64,000 nt of DNA from UBA8752 sp049610565 (GTDB taxonomy: Bacteria > Bacteroidota > Bacteroidia > Flavobacteriales_D > Sanyastnellaceae). Positions 50,540 through 60,607 of this stretch are shown here, piece after piece; within the stretch, counting starts at the first letter, position 1, and the number at the start of each line of letters is the position of its first letter. The position numbers were made by a program, and so were the translations under genes. Below the pieces are notes generated by a model. The model was not told the DNA's origin. It saw only the letters and a list, made by a program, of their open reading frames with translations, and ran no database searches. The stretch spans positions 3,531 through 67,530 of the forward strand of contig JBMYZR010000006.1 in assembly GCA_049610565.1 (NCBI GenBank), written 5' to 3'.

Positions 50540-53500
50540 ATGCGCCCACAGCTCCTCCTCCCCTTCGCTTTCCTCCTGTTCACCATGGTCCCGGACAACG
50601 CTTTCGCCCAGACCCTGTTGCCCTACATCGAGGACCCGTCCATGGTGGAGGAAAACAAGCTCCAAGCCCGGGCGACCTTCTACACGGCCTCGTCCGAAGA
50701 CGCGGTCAGTGCCGACATGCCGTCCTACGGCGACCGCTACCTCAGCCTCGACGGCACCTGGAAATTCAAGTGGTCGCGCAGTCCCGAGGAACGGCCGGTG
50801 GGCTTCGAAGCCCAGGGGTACGACGTCTCAGGCTGGGACGACATCCCGGTCCCGGCCAACTGGGAGCTGCACGGTTTCGGCACGCCCATCTACACCAATC
50901 ACCCCTACCCATTCTATTGGCAGCAGACCCCGACGCCGCCGGACATCCCCGACGGATGGAACCCGGTCGGCAGCTACGTCCGCACCTTCGAGGTCCCGAA
51001 GGCCTGGGCCGACCAGCGCGTCATCCTGCACTTCGGCGCGGTGAAATCAGCCTGCTTCGTGTGGGTCAATGGGGAGCGCATCGGGTACAGCCAGGGATCC
51101 AAGCTGCCCGCCGAATTCGACATCACCGATGCCCTGCAACGCGGGGAGAACGCCCTCGCCGTGGAAGTCTACCGATGGAGCGACGGCAGCTTCCTGGAGT
51201 GCCAGGATTTCTGGCGCATCTCCGGGATCGAGCGCGAGGTCTGGCTCCACATGCGGCCGCAGGCCCACCTCGCCGATGTGGAGGTCAACGCCCAACTCCG
51301 GGGAGGCTACACCATCGGCGCCCTCGAAGTCACGGTGGACATGGCCTGCCTCGGGGAAAATGCCTTCAACGGCACCCTGGCCTTCACCCTGTCCCGAAAC
51401 GGGTCTGAAACGGCGACCGCCGAGGTCCCGGTTCAGATGAGCGCGCGCGAAACCGCCCCTTTCACATGGCGGGAAACCCTGCCGGGCGTGGACGCCTGGA
51501 CGGCGGAGACCCCGAACCTGTATGACCTCGATGTCGCCCTGCGCGGAGCGGATGGCCAGACCCTCGAAGCCACGCGGCTCGAAGTCGGGTTCCGCGACAT
51601 CCGCATCGAAAATGGCCTGGTCAAGGTCAACGGCAGGCCGCTCCTGATCAAGGGCACCAACCGCCACGAACACCATCCGGGGACCGGCCACGTCATCGAT
51701 CGGGCCACGATGGAAGCCGACATCCGCACCCTGAAGGCCCACAACTTCAATGCCGTCCGGACCTCGCATTACCCCAACCACCCCTATTGGTACACCCTCT
51801 GCGACCGCTACGGACTCTACGTCGTCGACGAGGCCAACATCGAAAGCCACGGCATGGGCTACGCGCCCGACCGCACCCTCGGCAACAACCCGGATTGGGA
51901 ACACGCCCACCTGGTGCGCACGGCCCGCATGTTCCTCCGCGACCGCAACCACGCCTCCATCCTGTGCTGGTCCCTCGGCAACGAGGCCGGCAACGGCGTG
52001 AACTTCCGGGCCACCTACGACTTCCTCAAGGCATCCGACCCCAGCCGTTTCGTCACCTACGAACGCGCGGAGACCGCACCCAACACGGACGTCTACGTCC
52101 CCATGTACGCGGACTACAACCACCTCGAGCAGTTCGCCCGCCAGAAAAAGGACAACCGGCCTCTGATCCAGTGCGAATACGCCCACGCCATGGGCAACAG
52201 CCTCGGTGGGTTCAAGGAATACTGGGACCTCTACCGCAAGCACCCCCGCCTGCAGGGCGGCTTCATCTGGGACTTCAAGGACCAGGGCCTGTGGAAGGAA
52301 CAGGACGGGCGACGCTTCCTGGCCTATGGCGGCGACTACGGCCCGAAGGACACCCCGAGCGACCACAACTTCCTCAACAACGGCCTCGTGGCCGCCGACG
52401 GTACGCCCCAGCCGCACATGCTCGAAGCCAAGCAGGTGCAGCAGCCGCTCCAATTCCGCCTCGCCTCGCCGGACGGACTTGCCGTGAAGGCCTCCAGCGA
52501 ATACCGGTTCCGCGACGTCACGGTAGACATGAACTGGCAAATCCTGGTCGGTGGCCGCATCGCCGGGGAGGGTGTCCTGCCTGCCGTCACCTTCGGACCG
52601 GAATCGAGCCTCACCCTGGACATCCCGCACAAATGGAACGCAGGGGGCAACACCGGGGAAGTGTTCCTCAACCTGTCCGCCACCCTCACCGGTGCCGAGC
52701 CCCTGCTGCCTGCCGGGCATGAGCTGGCCAAGGTTCAGTTCCTCCTGCAGGAAGGCACGCCTGCGGCCGCACCACCGGCCAGCGGCCTGGTCGGCATGAC
52801 CGTGGAGGAGGGCAATGTGGTCCTCTCCTTCGAGGGGGGCACACTGTCGCTGGTCCGCAACACGGGAGAGGTCGCCGCCTACCGCATCGGCAAGCGGGAC
52901 CTCGTCATCGGCGGAGCGCAACCGAATTTCTGGCGTCCGCCGGTCGACAATGACTACGGCGCCTCCAGCCCGCAGAACTACGCAGAGTGGCGCGCCCCCT
53001 TCACCTCGGAGGCCCCCGCCAAGATGACCAACCAGCGCCTCGACGACGGGCGCATGGAAGTGGCGTTTGCCCGGGCCATCCTCGGTGGGGACGCGGTGGT
53101 GACCGTGACCTACACCGTCGCCAACGACGGAACCGTGGACGTGGAGCAGGCCCTGCAGGCCATCGCCGGAAAGGCCAACAGCGACATCGCCGGGCGCCGC
53201 AAGGGCTTCGAGAAGGGCGAGCATGCCAACCTCTACCGCTTCGGCCAACACTGGGTGCTGCCGGAGGGCATGGAAGCGGTGGAATGGTATGGCCGCGGAC
53301 CGATGGAATCCGCTGCCGACCGCAAGGAGGCCGCCTTCGTGGGACTGCATTCCGCCGAGGTCACCGACCTGGTGACGCCCTACGCCCGGCCGCAATACAA
53401 CGGCACCCGGACCGACACCCGCTGGTTCCGCGTGACCGATGCCCGCGGACGCGGCCTCGAATTCAAGGCGCACGGCACGGTGGACTTCACCGCCCTCCAT

Positions 53501-53716
53501 TACAGCCCCGACCAACTCGATGCCGGACCGGACAAGACGACGACCCAATCCCACTTCCGCCTCCTCGATCCCGTGGCGGAAACCCACCTGGACATCGACG
53601 GCTACTCGGCCGGCGTGGCGTGCATCAACAGCTGGGGCGCCTTGCCCATTCCGGAATACCGCCTACCCTACAGCGACTACACATTCGGCTTCACCTTCCG
53701 GCCGGTCGGACGCTGA
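50540..53716 (+). CDS. lacZ: Exported GH2 beta-galactosidase
   Basis: 1058 residues with a signal peptide (1-24, ending PDNAFAQ), so it acts in the periplasm, unlike E. coli LacZ. The five-domain GH2 layout is present: sugar-binding (about 60-230), Ig-like (235-345), TIM barrel (347-640) and the two C-terminal domains, including the WYGRGPMESAADR and FRLLDP regions. Acid/base Glu482 (SLGNEAGNG) and nucleophile Glu546 (QCEYAHAMGNS) are intact. It hydrolyses terminal beta-galactosides. The divergent Na+/sugar symporter and the following TonB receptor suggest a small galactoside-use locus, without SusCD or a regulator. Confidence 0.95.
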   Translation: MRPQLLLPFAFLLFTMVPDNAFAQTLLPYIEDPSMVEENKLQARATFYTASSEDAVSADMPSYGDRYLSLDGTWKFKWSRSPEERPVGFEAQGYDVSGWDDIPVPANWELHGFGTPIYTNHPYPFYWQQTPTPPDIPDGWNPVGSYVRTFEVPKAWADQRVILHFGAVKSACFVWVNGERIGYSQGSKLPAEFDITDALQRGENALAVEVYRWSDGSFLECQDFWRISGIEREVWLHMRPQAHLADVEVNAQLRGGYTIGALEVTVDMACLGENAFNGTLAFTLSRNGSETATAEVPVQMSARETAPFTWRETLPGVDAWTAETPNLYDLDVALRGADGQTLEATRLEVGFRDIRIENGLVKVNGRPLLIKGTNRHEHHPGTGHVIDRATMEADIRTLKAHNFNAVRTSHYPNHPYWYTLCDRYGLYVVDEANIESHGMGYAPDRTLGNNPDWEHAHLVRTARMFLRDRNHASILCWSLGNEAGNGVNFRATYDFLKASDPSRFVTYERAETAPNTDVYVPMYADYNHLEQFARQKKDNRPLIQCEYAHAMGNSLGGFKEYWDLYRKHPRLQGGFIWDFKDQGLWKEQDGRRFLAYGGDYGPKDTPSDHNFLNNGLVAADGTPQPHMLEAKQVQQPLQFRLASPDGLAVKASSEYRFRDVTVDMNWQILVGGRIAGEGVLPAVTFGPESSLTLDIPHKWNAGGNTGEVFLNLSATLTGAEPLLPAGHELAKVQFLLQEGTPAAAPPASGLVGMTVEEGNVVLSFEGGTLSLVRNTGEVAAYRIGKRDLVIGGAQPNFWRPPVDNDYGASSPQNYAEWRAPFTSEAPAKMTNQRLDDGRMEVAFARAILGGDAVVTVTYTVANDGTVDVEQALQAIAGKANSDIAGRRKGFEKGEHANLYRFGQHWVLPEGMEAVEWYGRGPMESAADRKEAAFVGLHSAEVTDLVTPYARPQYNGTRTDTRWFRVTDARGRGLEFKAHGTVDFTALHYSPDQLDAGPDKTTTQSHFRLLDPVAETHLDIDGYSAGVACINSWGALPIPEYRLPYSDYTFGFTFRPVGR

Positions 53717-53761
53717 ATGCACCGGGCGTCCCGACCTTTGCATTGAACTTTGACTGACGCC

Positions 53762-56320
53762 ATGCGTTGTCCCCTCATGACCTGCCGATTCCTGTTCATG
53801 GCCGTTGCGGCCCTGTTGATGACCGCCAATGCTGCCGCCCAACGCCCCAGCGGCGGAGGCCCTCCCGGCGGCGGGGGACGCGGCGAGCGGCCCGCCATCG
53901 GCGTGGTCTACGGCGAGGTGGAGGACCTGCAGTCCGGGGCCCCGATTGAATTTGCCACCATCAGCATCCTCGCCTTCGAAGAGGACAAGGTGATCACCGG
54001 CGGCGTCACCGATGCCAAGGGCCGGTTCCGCATCACCGAGATTCCGCTCGGCCGGTTCCGCGCCCAGATCGGCTTCATGGGGTACACCTCCACCACGGTG
54101 GAGGACATCCGGCTCAACCCGCGGGGCGGCATCGAACAAGACCTGGGCACGCTTCGCCTCGAACCCAACGTCCAGGCGCTCGAAGCCGCCGAAATCGTCG
54201 AACAGCGCTCCACCCTCGAGATGATGATCGACCGCAAGGTGTTCCGCGTGGGCGACGACCTCAACAGCGCCGGGGCCAACGCCACCGAGCTGCTCCGCAA
54301 CGTCCCCAGCGTGGACGTCGACATCGACGGCAACCTCAGCCTCCGCGGCTCGGGCAACGTCACCATCCTCATCGACGGACGGCCCAGCGGCCTGGTCGGC
54401 TCGGCCACCCAGAGCCTGCTCGAGCAGATCCCGGCCAGCAGCATCGACCGCGTCGAGATCATCACCTCCCCCACCGCCAAATACGACCCGGAAGGCGTGG
54501 CCGGCATCCTCAACATCATCCTCAAAAAGGACAAACTGGAGGGCAAACACGGCCAGGTCAGCGTCACGTGGGGCTCGGACGAGAACCACAGCGGCTCGGT
54601 CAATGGCAACGTGCGCGGACAGAAGCTGAACTTCTCCTTCAACGCCGGCTGGAACCAGCGCAACAATTACCGCAGCGGGGACAGCGAACGGCAACAGGCC
54701 TTCGGCGGCACGCTCGCTGGAGCGTACGACTCCCTGAGTGTGTTGACCTCCAACAGCCTCGCCGACAGCGAGAGCCAGAGCTGGAACGTCCGCGCCGGCC
54801 TCGATTGGACCCCCACCCCCAAGACGACGTGGAACGTGGGCATCCGGACCAACCAGGGCCAGAATGCCAGCACCGAGGACGTGGTCAACCTCGAGACCTG
54901 GAGCACCGATGCCCTCGGCGGGTTCACCCGCTACGGCCTCTCCTCCCGCGACAACGCCTCCACCGACCTCGACGTGGGCTACGAACACAAATACGGCGAG
55001 CGGCACACCCTGCAGGCCTTTGCCCGCTGGTCGCAGCGCGAGGGCATCTCCCACGATTCCCTGTGGCAGGACCTGCCCTCCCCCGCGCTCGACACCGCCT
55101 ACCTCGCCAACGCCAACCTCAACGATGGCGGCAACTGGAACACCACCGTACAGGTCGACTACGAGAAACCCCTCGACCACGACGGCAAACTCGAGCTCGG
55201 CTACAAGACCATCCTGCGGGAGAGCAACGAGGACCAGCGGTTCTGGCAGCGCGACAGCGCGAGAATCCCCTTCGAGCAGGCCTACGACTTCCGGTACCGG
55301 GAGGACATCCACGCCGCCTACGCCACGTGGGGCCGGAAATACGGCGCCTGGGGCGTGCAGGTCGGCGGACGGGGGGAAGTCGTGTACACCACGGCCGAGC
55401 TCCAGGGCGACAGCGCGGACATTGCCGCCGCCGTGGAGCAACTCGGCGGAGAGGACGCCCTCTTCGTCAACGACTACGTCAGCTTCTATCCGTCGGCCAA
55501 CCTCAGCTACACCGTCGACGACCGCAACCAGTGGGTGCTGAGCTACAACCGCCGGGTCAACCGCCCCCGCGGCCGGCAGGTCAACCCGTTTGTCGACAAC
55601 GCCGATCCGCGGAACCTGCGCTATGGCAACCCGTTCCTCCGCCCGGAGTACACCGACGGCCTCGAGTTCGGCCACCAGCTCACCACCAAGGCGGTGACGC
55701 TGACCACCTCGCTGTTCTACAAGACCACCCGCGATGTGATCCGGCGCTACATCGAGGTCGCCGAGACGGGCGTCGCCTACCGCACCTATGTCAACCTCGC
55801 CCGTCAGAGCAACTCCGGCCTGGAGGTCGTGGCCATGTGGCGCAAGGGCCGCACCCTGCAGGTCCGCCTCAACGGCAGCGTCTACTACCAGAGCACCGAC
55901 GGCTCCAACCTCGCGCCGGACCTCGGCAACAACGGCTTCCAGGGCAACGCCGGCTACCAGGTGTCGGCCTTGGTGAAAGGCGACTGGAAGGTCCAGGTCG
56001 ACGGCCGGTATCGCGCCCCCGCCGAGTACCCGCAGGGCACGTTTGCCGGCTACGTCTCGCACAGTGCGGCCGTCAACCGCGACTTCTACGACGGCAAGCT
56101 CCGGGCTTCCGTGAGGGTCAGCGACATCTTCGACCAGCGCCAATGGTCGTACACCTCCGAAGGCAGCGACTTCTTCCAGGACGGCACCTTCAAGCGCCAG
56201 TCCCGCTTCGTCTACGCCTCGCTGACCTGGTCGTGGGGCAAGCTCGAGCCCGGCCAGAAGAGAGGACGGGGCGGATACGACCGCGGCTCGGGCGGCAACT
56301 TCGAAGGGGGTGAATTCTGA
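53762..56320 (+). CDS. TonB-dependent receptor / outer-membrane beta-barrel family protein
   Basis: 852 residues. Signal peptide 1-27 (ending TANAAAQ), a Gly/Pro-rich stretch, a carboxypeptidase-regulatory-like domain (about 45-130, VYGEVEDLQSGAPIEFATIS, then IGFMGYT), a plug (about 155-245, NATELLRNVPSVDVD and GILNIILKKDK), and a large barrel of the outer-membrane beta-barrel type 3 class. The Gly-rich C-terminus (GGYDRGSGG) is unusual for a barrel end. It starts 45 bases after the beta-galactosidase stop, so the two may share a transcript. Ligand unknown. Confidence 0.9.
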   Translation: MRCPLMTCRFLFMAVAALLMTANAAAQRPSGGGPPGGGGRGERPAIGVVYGEVEDLQSGAPIEFATISILAFEEDKVITGGVTDAKGRFRITEIPLGRFRAQIGFMGYTSTTVEDIRLNPRGGIEQDLGTLRLEPNVQALEAAEIVEQRSTLEMMIDRKVFRVGDDLNSAGANATELLRNVPSVDVDIDGNLSLRGSGNVTILIDGRPSGLVGSATQSLLEQIPASSIDRVEIITSPTAKYDPEGVAGILNIILKKDKLEGKHGQVSVTWGSDENHSGSVNGNVRGQKLNFSFNAGWNQRNNYRSGDSERQQAFGGTLAGAYDSLSVLTSNSLADSESQSWNVRAGLDWTPTPKTTWNVGIRTNQGQNASTEDVVNLETWSTDALGGFTRYGLSSRDNASTDLDVGYEHKYGERHTLQAFARWSQREGISHDSLWQDLPSPALDTAYLANANLNDGGNWNTTVQVDYEKPLDHDGKLELGYKTILRESNEDQRFWQRDSARIPFEQAYDFRYREDIHAAYATWGRKYGAWGVQVGGRGEVVYTTAELQGDSADIAAAVEQLGGEDALFVNDYVSFYPSANLSYTVDDRNQWVLSYNRRVNRPRGRQVNPFVDNADPRNLRYGNPFLRPEYTDGLEFGHQLTTKAVTLTTSLFYKTTRDVIRRYIEVAETGVAYRTYVNLARQSNSGLEVVAMWRKGRTLQVRLNGSVYYQSTDGSNLAPDLGNNGFQGNAGYQVSALVKGDWKVQVDGRYRAPAEYPQGTFAGYVSHSAAVNRDFYDGKLRASVRVSDIFDQRQWSYTSEGSDFFQDGTFKRQSRFVYASLTWSWGKLEPGQKRGRGGYDRGSGGNFEGGEF

Positions 56321-56732
56321 CGCCCTCCCCGACGGTCCCTTCCTCTTTTACGATGGCGGTTGCGCCCTCTGCCACCGCGCCGTGCGCCTCCTGCTGCGGT
56401 GGGAGCGACCCGGCTCCCGGCCCGGTCCGGCCCTGCGCTTCGCCCCCCTCGACGGGGCCAAGGCCGACCGCCTGAGGGCCGGCGGCACCCTGCCCCCCGA
56501 ACGAGACGCCGTGGTCTTTGTGGCCGACAGCGAGGCCACCACAGCAGAGGCCGCCATCCGCTCCGCTTTGCGCGCCGTCGGCCGGCCGGGCTTGGCCGCC
56601 CTCCTCGGACTCTGGCCCGCCCCGCTCCGCCGATGGGGATACCGCATCGTGGCGGCCAACCGGACCCGCTGGTTCGGCCGGACGGAGGCCGCTTGTCCCC
56701 TGCCGGAGGACTCACAACGATTCCTTCTTTGA
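56310..56732 (+). CDS. DCC-family (DUF393) thiol-disulfide oxidoreductase-like protein
   Basis: 140 residues from a GTG start that lies inside the end of the preceding TonB receptor gene (11-base overlap). FYDGGCALCHRAVR at residues about 13-26 is the defining C-x2-C motif of the DCC family, a thioredoxin-like fold. AANRTRWFGRTEAAC near the C-terminus is also typical. A redox role is inferred from the motif; no biological substrate is established for the family. Translational coupling with the receptor may be accidental. Confidence 0.87.
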   Translation: MNSDALPDGPFLFYDGGCALCHRAVRLLLRWERPGSRPGPALRFAPLDGAKADRLRAGGTLPPERDAVVFVADSEATTAEAAIRSALRAVGRPGLAALLGLWPAPLRRWGYRIVAANRTRWFGRTEAACPLPEDSQRFLL

Positions 56733-56755
56733 ACCTCGGACGCCCGCGCCGGTCA

Positions 56756-56763
56756 TAGTTTCG
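56756..56763 (+). promoter_or_regulatory. Putative -7 box (TAGTTTCG)
   Basis: An exact TA-N2-TTCG element 14 bases before the ATG at 56778. It overlaps the alternative GTG start at 56763, which argues for the ATG. Confidence 0.45.
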
Positions 56764-56777
56764 TGACCGCAGAACCG

Positions 56778-58034
56778 ATGTCCGCCGTTCAGACCCTATC
56801 CCGCCCTGCCGAACAGGCCGAGCCCGCCGTGGACATCGGCGGCGCGGCGTGGCGCTGGTACGACGACATGGAGCAGGTGCCATGGGACCTGTGGAATGCG
56901 CTGCCCGGCGGTTCGGCCTACCTCGATCCGCGTTACCTCCACGCCATGGCGGGCCACGGCAAGGTCCAGTGCCGCATTGGCTTGCTCATGACCGCTTCGG
57001 ACGCCTGCATCGGTGGCATCCAGATGCAGTCCGTCCTCAGCGAATCCCGGTCGCCCGATGAACACATGGACGTGTCCTTCGGCGTGCGGCTCTTCATGGG
57101 GCTCCTCCAACCGGGCGGGCGGCCCTTCCAGTTCCGCACCCTTGTGGCCGGGCAGGGACTCGGCACCGGAGAGCACGCCTTCCGTTGGCACGGCGCCTTG
57201 ACCACCCCCGACCGCGTCCGCTTCACCGAACAGGCCTTCGAGGCGTGCGCCAAGGCATGGGGCACCCGCGTCTGGATGGCCAAGGATTTCGGGCCGGACC
57301 TCGACGCCGACCTCGCCCCGCACTGGTCGCGGAAATGGCAGCGCGCCACGTTTGACCCCCTCATGGTCACCCCCCTCGATCCCACCTGGTCCAGCCGGGA
57401 GGACTGGATGGACGCGCTGCGCACCAAGGCCCGCACCAAGGTCCGGAGCATCCTCGCGCGCAATGCCGACGTGACCCTCGAGCGCATCACCGACCCCGCC
57501 CGCCTGCGGGAACTCGGGCCGGCGCTCATCGCGCTCTACGACCAGGTGTACGGCCGGGCCAGCATCGTGATGGGCGGCCTCGAAGCCGGCGACTTCGCCC
57601 GCCTCGCCGAGCAGTGGGGCGACGACTTCCTGCTGGTCACCCACCACTTTGAGGGGCGCCTGGTCGGCTTCCACTGCGGACTGCACCACGCCGCGCCGGA
57701 AGGCGGCACCATCGAAGCGTATTTCGTGGGCTTCGACCCGGAGCTCAACAAGGAATGCGCCCTCTACCAGCGGATGCTCATCGAGTTCATTGCGTGGGGC
57801 ATCGACTGCCGGGCCAGCCGCGTCGTGATGGGCCGGACCGCCATGGAAATCAAGAGCACCCTGGGCGCGTTGCCCGTGCCGATGTCAACGTGGGTGCACG
57901 TGACCCTGCCGCTGGCCATGCCCGTCATCCGCTGGATGATCCGCCGCAGCCCGCCGCACCCGTTCAAGCCGCGCCGCGCCTGGCGCGCCGAATGGCTCGA
58001 CCGCTGGGAGGCGGAAGGGTTCCGGTTCAATTGA
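56778..58034 (+). CDS. GNAT/FemAB-like peptidoglycan-bridge-type protein
   Basis: 418 residues without signal peptide. Two GNAT-like halves are apparent: residues about 40-190 (WDLWNALPGGSAYLDPRYL, then MTASDACIGGIQM) and about 215-400 (KVRSILARNADVTLERITDP, LVGFHCGLHH, EAYFVGFDPELNKECALYQRML). This resembles FemAB or DUF482-type acyltransferases, which transfer amino acids or acyl groups to cell-wall or lipid acceptors. A hydrophobic segment (LPLAMPVIRWMI) lies near the end. ATG 56778 is preferred to GTG 56763. The acceptor is unknown. Confidence 0.78.
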   Translation: MSAVQTLSRPAEQAEPAVDIGGAAWRWYDDMEQVPWDLWNALPGGSAYLDPRYLHAMAGHGKVQCRIGLLMTASDACIGGIQMQSVLSESRSPDEHMDVSFGVRLFMGLLQPGGRPFQFRTLVAGQGLGTGEHAFRWHGALTTPDRVRFTEQAFEACAKAWGTRVWMAKDFGPDLDADLAPHWSRKWQRATFDPLMVTPLDPTWSSREDWMDALRTKARTKVRSILARNADVTLERITDPARLRELGPALIALYDQVYGRASIVMGGLEAGDFARLAEQWGDDFLLVTHHFEGRLVGFHCGLHHAAPEGGTIEAYFVGFDPELNKECALYQRMLIEFIAWGIDCRASRVVMGRTAMEIKSTLGALPVPMSTWVHVTLPLAMPVIRWMIRRSPPHPFKPRRAWRAEWLDRWEAEGFRFN

Positions 58035-58042
58035 GCCGTCAG

Positions 58043-58059
58043 GGAGGCGTCAGGCCTCC
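58043..58059. terminator. Hairpin at a convergent gene junction
   Basis: GGAGGC (58043-58048), loop GTCAG, GCCTCC (58054-58059). It lies between the ends of the convergent genes at 58034 and 58050 and overlaps the last codons of the YfhO gene. There is no T-tract, so termination is uncertain. Confidence 0.35.
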
Positions 58060-60602
58060 TCCTCGACCGTGCCCCGGCCGCTGAAGGCCGCCCACAGGCT
58101 GCCGAGCAGGACCAGCAGGATCAGCACGCTGCCCGCCGACGCCACCGTCCGCGCCGTGCCCACCGACGGCATCTCGAAGGCCATCTCCACCGTGTGGCTC
58201 CCCTGCGGGACGACCACCGCGCGGAACGCGTAGTTGACGCGGAGCAGATCCGCCGGCTCACCGTCGATCGTGATGGTCCAGCCCTCCGGGTAGTGGATCT
58301 CGCTGAAGACGAGCAGGCCCTCGGCCGGCGTCTGGACCCGGTAGGTCTGCCGGTCCGGCGTGAACGACACGAGCTCGGCCCGGCCGCCACCCGCCGCACC
58401 CGGCACCACGCCCGTCAGCGCATCCGCCATCGATTCCGGCACCACAGCGGCGCGGGGATCCGTGAGCGACTCCAGCGCATCCATTTCGGCATCGGCCCCG
58501 TCGGCCATCGTCCAGCCCGAGGCGAACCAGGCGTTGCCGAGCGCTCCCGCATTGGGAATCGGCTGCTGGTTCGGGTCGAAGACGATGTACTGCGTGTTGA
58601 GCATGTGGTGGACCGGCATGCCGGCGAGCGCGGCCTCGAGGCCCTGCGCATTCGCTTTGGCGGCAAACTGCTGCTGCTCCGGCTGGAGCACCCGCTCGAT
58701 CAGGTCCTGGTAGCGGCGGAGCTTGGCGCCGTGGTAGCCGCCCACGCTGCGGTGGAAGTAGCTCGTCGTGGCATCGCTGAAGGCGCCGCGGAGGTTGAGC
58801 ACGCGGAAGTGGTCCACGGTCTGCAGGCCCGAGAAGCGGGCGGCATCGAGGACGCGCTCCTCGCGCTTGCCGATGCGGCCGTCATAGTCGGCGCGCACCC
58901 GGGCCACCTCGGCGTCGATGGCCGGCTGGACGGCGGGGTTGCGCCGTACGCGGTCGGCGAGGATGGCCTCGTCGGCGGCCGACGGCGTGTAGGGATACTT
59001 GTACTCGACGGTGCGGATCCAGCCCTGTTCGGCGGGCTGGTAGCGGCGGTCCACCGACTGCAGATCGGCCAGCGTGGCGACGGCGAGCACCGCCACGGCG
59101 ATCTGGGCCGCCAAGGGCTTCTCCGGCCGCATCGCACGCAGGCGAACGATGGCCAGCAGCCCGCCGATGGCGAGCAGCACCAGTCCGAAGCTGCGCCACA
59201 CGTCTGCGTTGAAGACCTCGAGCCGCTGCTCCAGCGCCCGGGCGACCCCGAGCTGCTCGACGGCGCGGTCCGGACGAACGTGGCTCTCGAAGTCGAAGAC
59301 GAGCGTCGGCGCCAGTGCAAACAGCAGCATCAGCACCACCGGCACCCCAGCGGCGATGAAGAGGGTCCGCCCCCATTCGACCTTCCCGGCCAACGCATCG
59401 CGGAGGAGAAGTCCGACGCCGATGGGCAGCATGCATTGGATCAGCATGAGCATCATCTTGGTGTCCCGGAACTTGGCAAAGCCCGGCACGCTGTCGAGGA
59501 AGAAATCCGTCAGGCCGGACGCATCGCGCCACGAGAGCACGATGGCCAGCAACGCCACCACCAGCATCGGCCAGCGGAGCACGTCGCGCCGCAGGATGAG
59601 CGACACCATGAAGAGCGCGATGAGGATGGCCCCGAAGTAGAAGGCGCCCCCGCTGAAGAGCTGTTCGCCCCAGTATAACGGGCTGTTGCCGCCCTTGACG
59701 TCCGGCACGAGGATGCTCCAGAATTCGCCGCGGCCCATGGAGTACTGGAGGATGTAGTCCTTGTCGAGGCCGGACTCGCCGACCTCCACCCCGCCGACCG
59801 GCGAGAGCAGGACCTCGCCCCGCGTGGTGTGGGGCGTGTAGTCGAGGGTCGGCCCGATGAGCGCCGCGTTGGGCACCACCGCCAGCCCCGCCGCCGCCAA
59901 CAGCACGCCGCCGGTGACCAGCGCCCGCCGGGTCGCCCCGGAGCGCACGAGCCGCACCGTCTCCGCGATCCCGAATCCGGCGACGAGGAACGCGAGGTAG
60001 TACGTCATCTGCAGGTGGTTCGCCGCGAGGTTGACCGCGGTGAACGCGCACGCCAGGCCCGCGCCAAGCCACAGGTTGCGGCGGTACGCCACGAGCACCC
60101 CCGCGAGGATGCCGGGCAGCGTGGCGATGGACATCACCTTGGCCGCGTGGCCCGCCCCGAGGTAGAGGATGTTGAGCGAACTGAATCCGAACCCGAGCGC
60201 CACCAGCACCGAGACCCAGGGTCCGCAGCCGAGCAGCGCCGCCAGCAGGTAGGCGCAGAGCAAGGCGACGAGCAGGTGGTCTGCCGGACGGGGGAAGCCG
60301 AGCCGCAGCACGCGCGTCAACCACGAGCCGGCATTGACATCGGAGGTCCGCATCCCGAGCTGGACGGTGGGCATGCCCCCGAATTGGCTGTCGGTCCAGA
60401 GCGCCTGCTCACCCGTGCGGGCGTGGTGGTCCTTGACCTCCTTGGCCGTCGCGATGTGGTGCTCGATGTCCGGCATCCGCAGCCGGTAATCGTCAAACGA
60501 CTTCGAATAGAAGGTGCCGGCCACCGCAGCCAGCAGGGCCACGGCGATGAAGTGAGGCAGGAAGGAACGGAGGAGCTGGGCAGGGTTCGGACGGTCGCTC
60601 AT
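58050..60602 (-). CDS. YfhO family membrane protein (GT-C-like)
   Basis: 850 residues from MSDRPNPAQLL. About 12-14 membrane helices occupy residues 15-520 and the C-terminus (around 815-840). A large extracytoplasmic domain lies between, with a jelly-roll-like YfhO segment (YRVQTPAEGLLVFSEIHYPEGW) near the end. The N-terminal extracytoplasmic loop with DIEHHIATAKEV and WTDSQFGGMP matches the YfhO family; Gram-positive members attach sugars to teichoic acids. In Bacteroidota the acceptor is unknown. It is followed at 60615-60608 upstream by a TAACTTGA promoter-like box 5 bases from the ATG and is convergent with the GNAT/FemAB-like gene. Confidence 0.9.
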   Translation of the reverse strand: MSDRPNPAQLLRSFLPHFIAVALLAAVAGTFYSKSFDDYRLRMPDIEHHIATAKEVKDHHARTGEQALWTDSQFGGMPTVQLGMRTSDVNAGSWLTRVLRLGFPRPADHLLVALLCAYLLAALLGCGPWVSVLVALGFGFSSLNILYLGAGHAAKVMSIATLPGILAGVLVAYRRNLWLGAGLACAFTAVNLAANHLQMTYYLAFLVAGFGIAETVRLVRSGATRRALVTGGVLLAAAGLAVVPNAALIGPTLDYTPHTTRGEVLLSPVGGVEVGESGLDKDYILQYSMGRGEFWSILVPDVKGGNSPLYWGEQLFSGGAFYFGAILIALFMVSLILRRDVLRWPMLVVALLAIVLSWRDASGLTDFFLDSVPGFAKFRDTKMMLMLIQCMLPIGVGLLLRDALAGKVEWGRTLFIAAGVPVVLMLLFALAPTLVFDFESHVRPDRAVEQLGVARALEQRLEVFNADVWRSFGLVLLAIGGLLAIVRLRAMRPEKPLAAQIAVAVLAVATLADLQSVDRRYQPAEQGWIRTVEYKYPYTPSAADEAILADRVRRNPAVQPAIDAEVARVRADYDGRIGKREERVLDAARFSGLQTVDHFRVLNLRGAFSDATTSYFHRSVGGYHGAKLRRYQDLIERVLQPEQQQFAAKANAQGLEAALAGMPVHHMLNTQYIVFDPNQQPIPNAGALGNAWFASGWTMADGADAEMDALESLTDPRAAVVPESMADALTGVVPGAAGGGRAELVSFTPDRQTYRVQTPAEGLLVFSEIHYPEGWTITIDGEPADLLRVNYAFRAVVVPQGSHTVEMAFEMPSVGTARTVASAGSVLILLVLLGSLWAAFSGRGTVEEEA

Positions 60603-60607
60603 GCGGC

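Noticed and set aside
51047..53587. An 846-codon open frame antisense to the beta-galactosidase gene, and a similar one opposite the following TonB receptor
   Set aside because: Both shadow intact enzymes or receptors with catalytic or domain signatures; no domain is seen in the antisense products.
56310..56732. DCC-family gene as a read-through extension of the TonB receptor
   Set aside because: The frames differ and the receptor has its own stop at 56320; the DCC protein has its own GTG start and complete domain.
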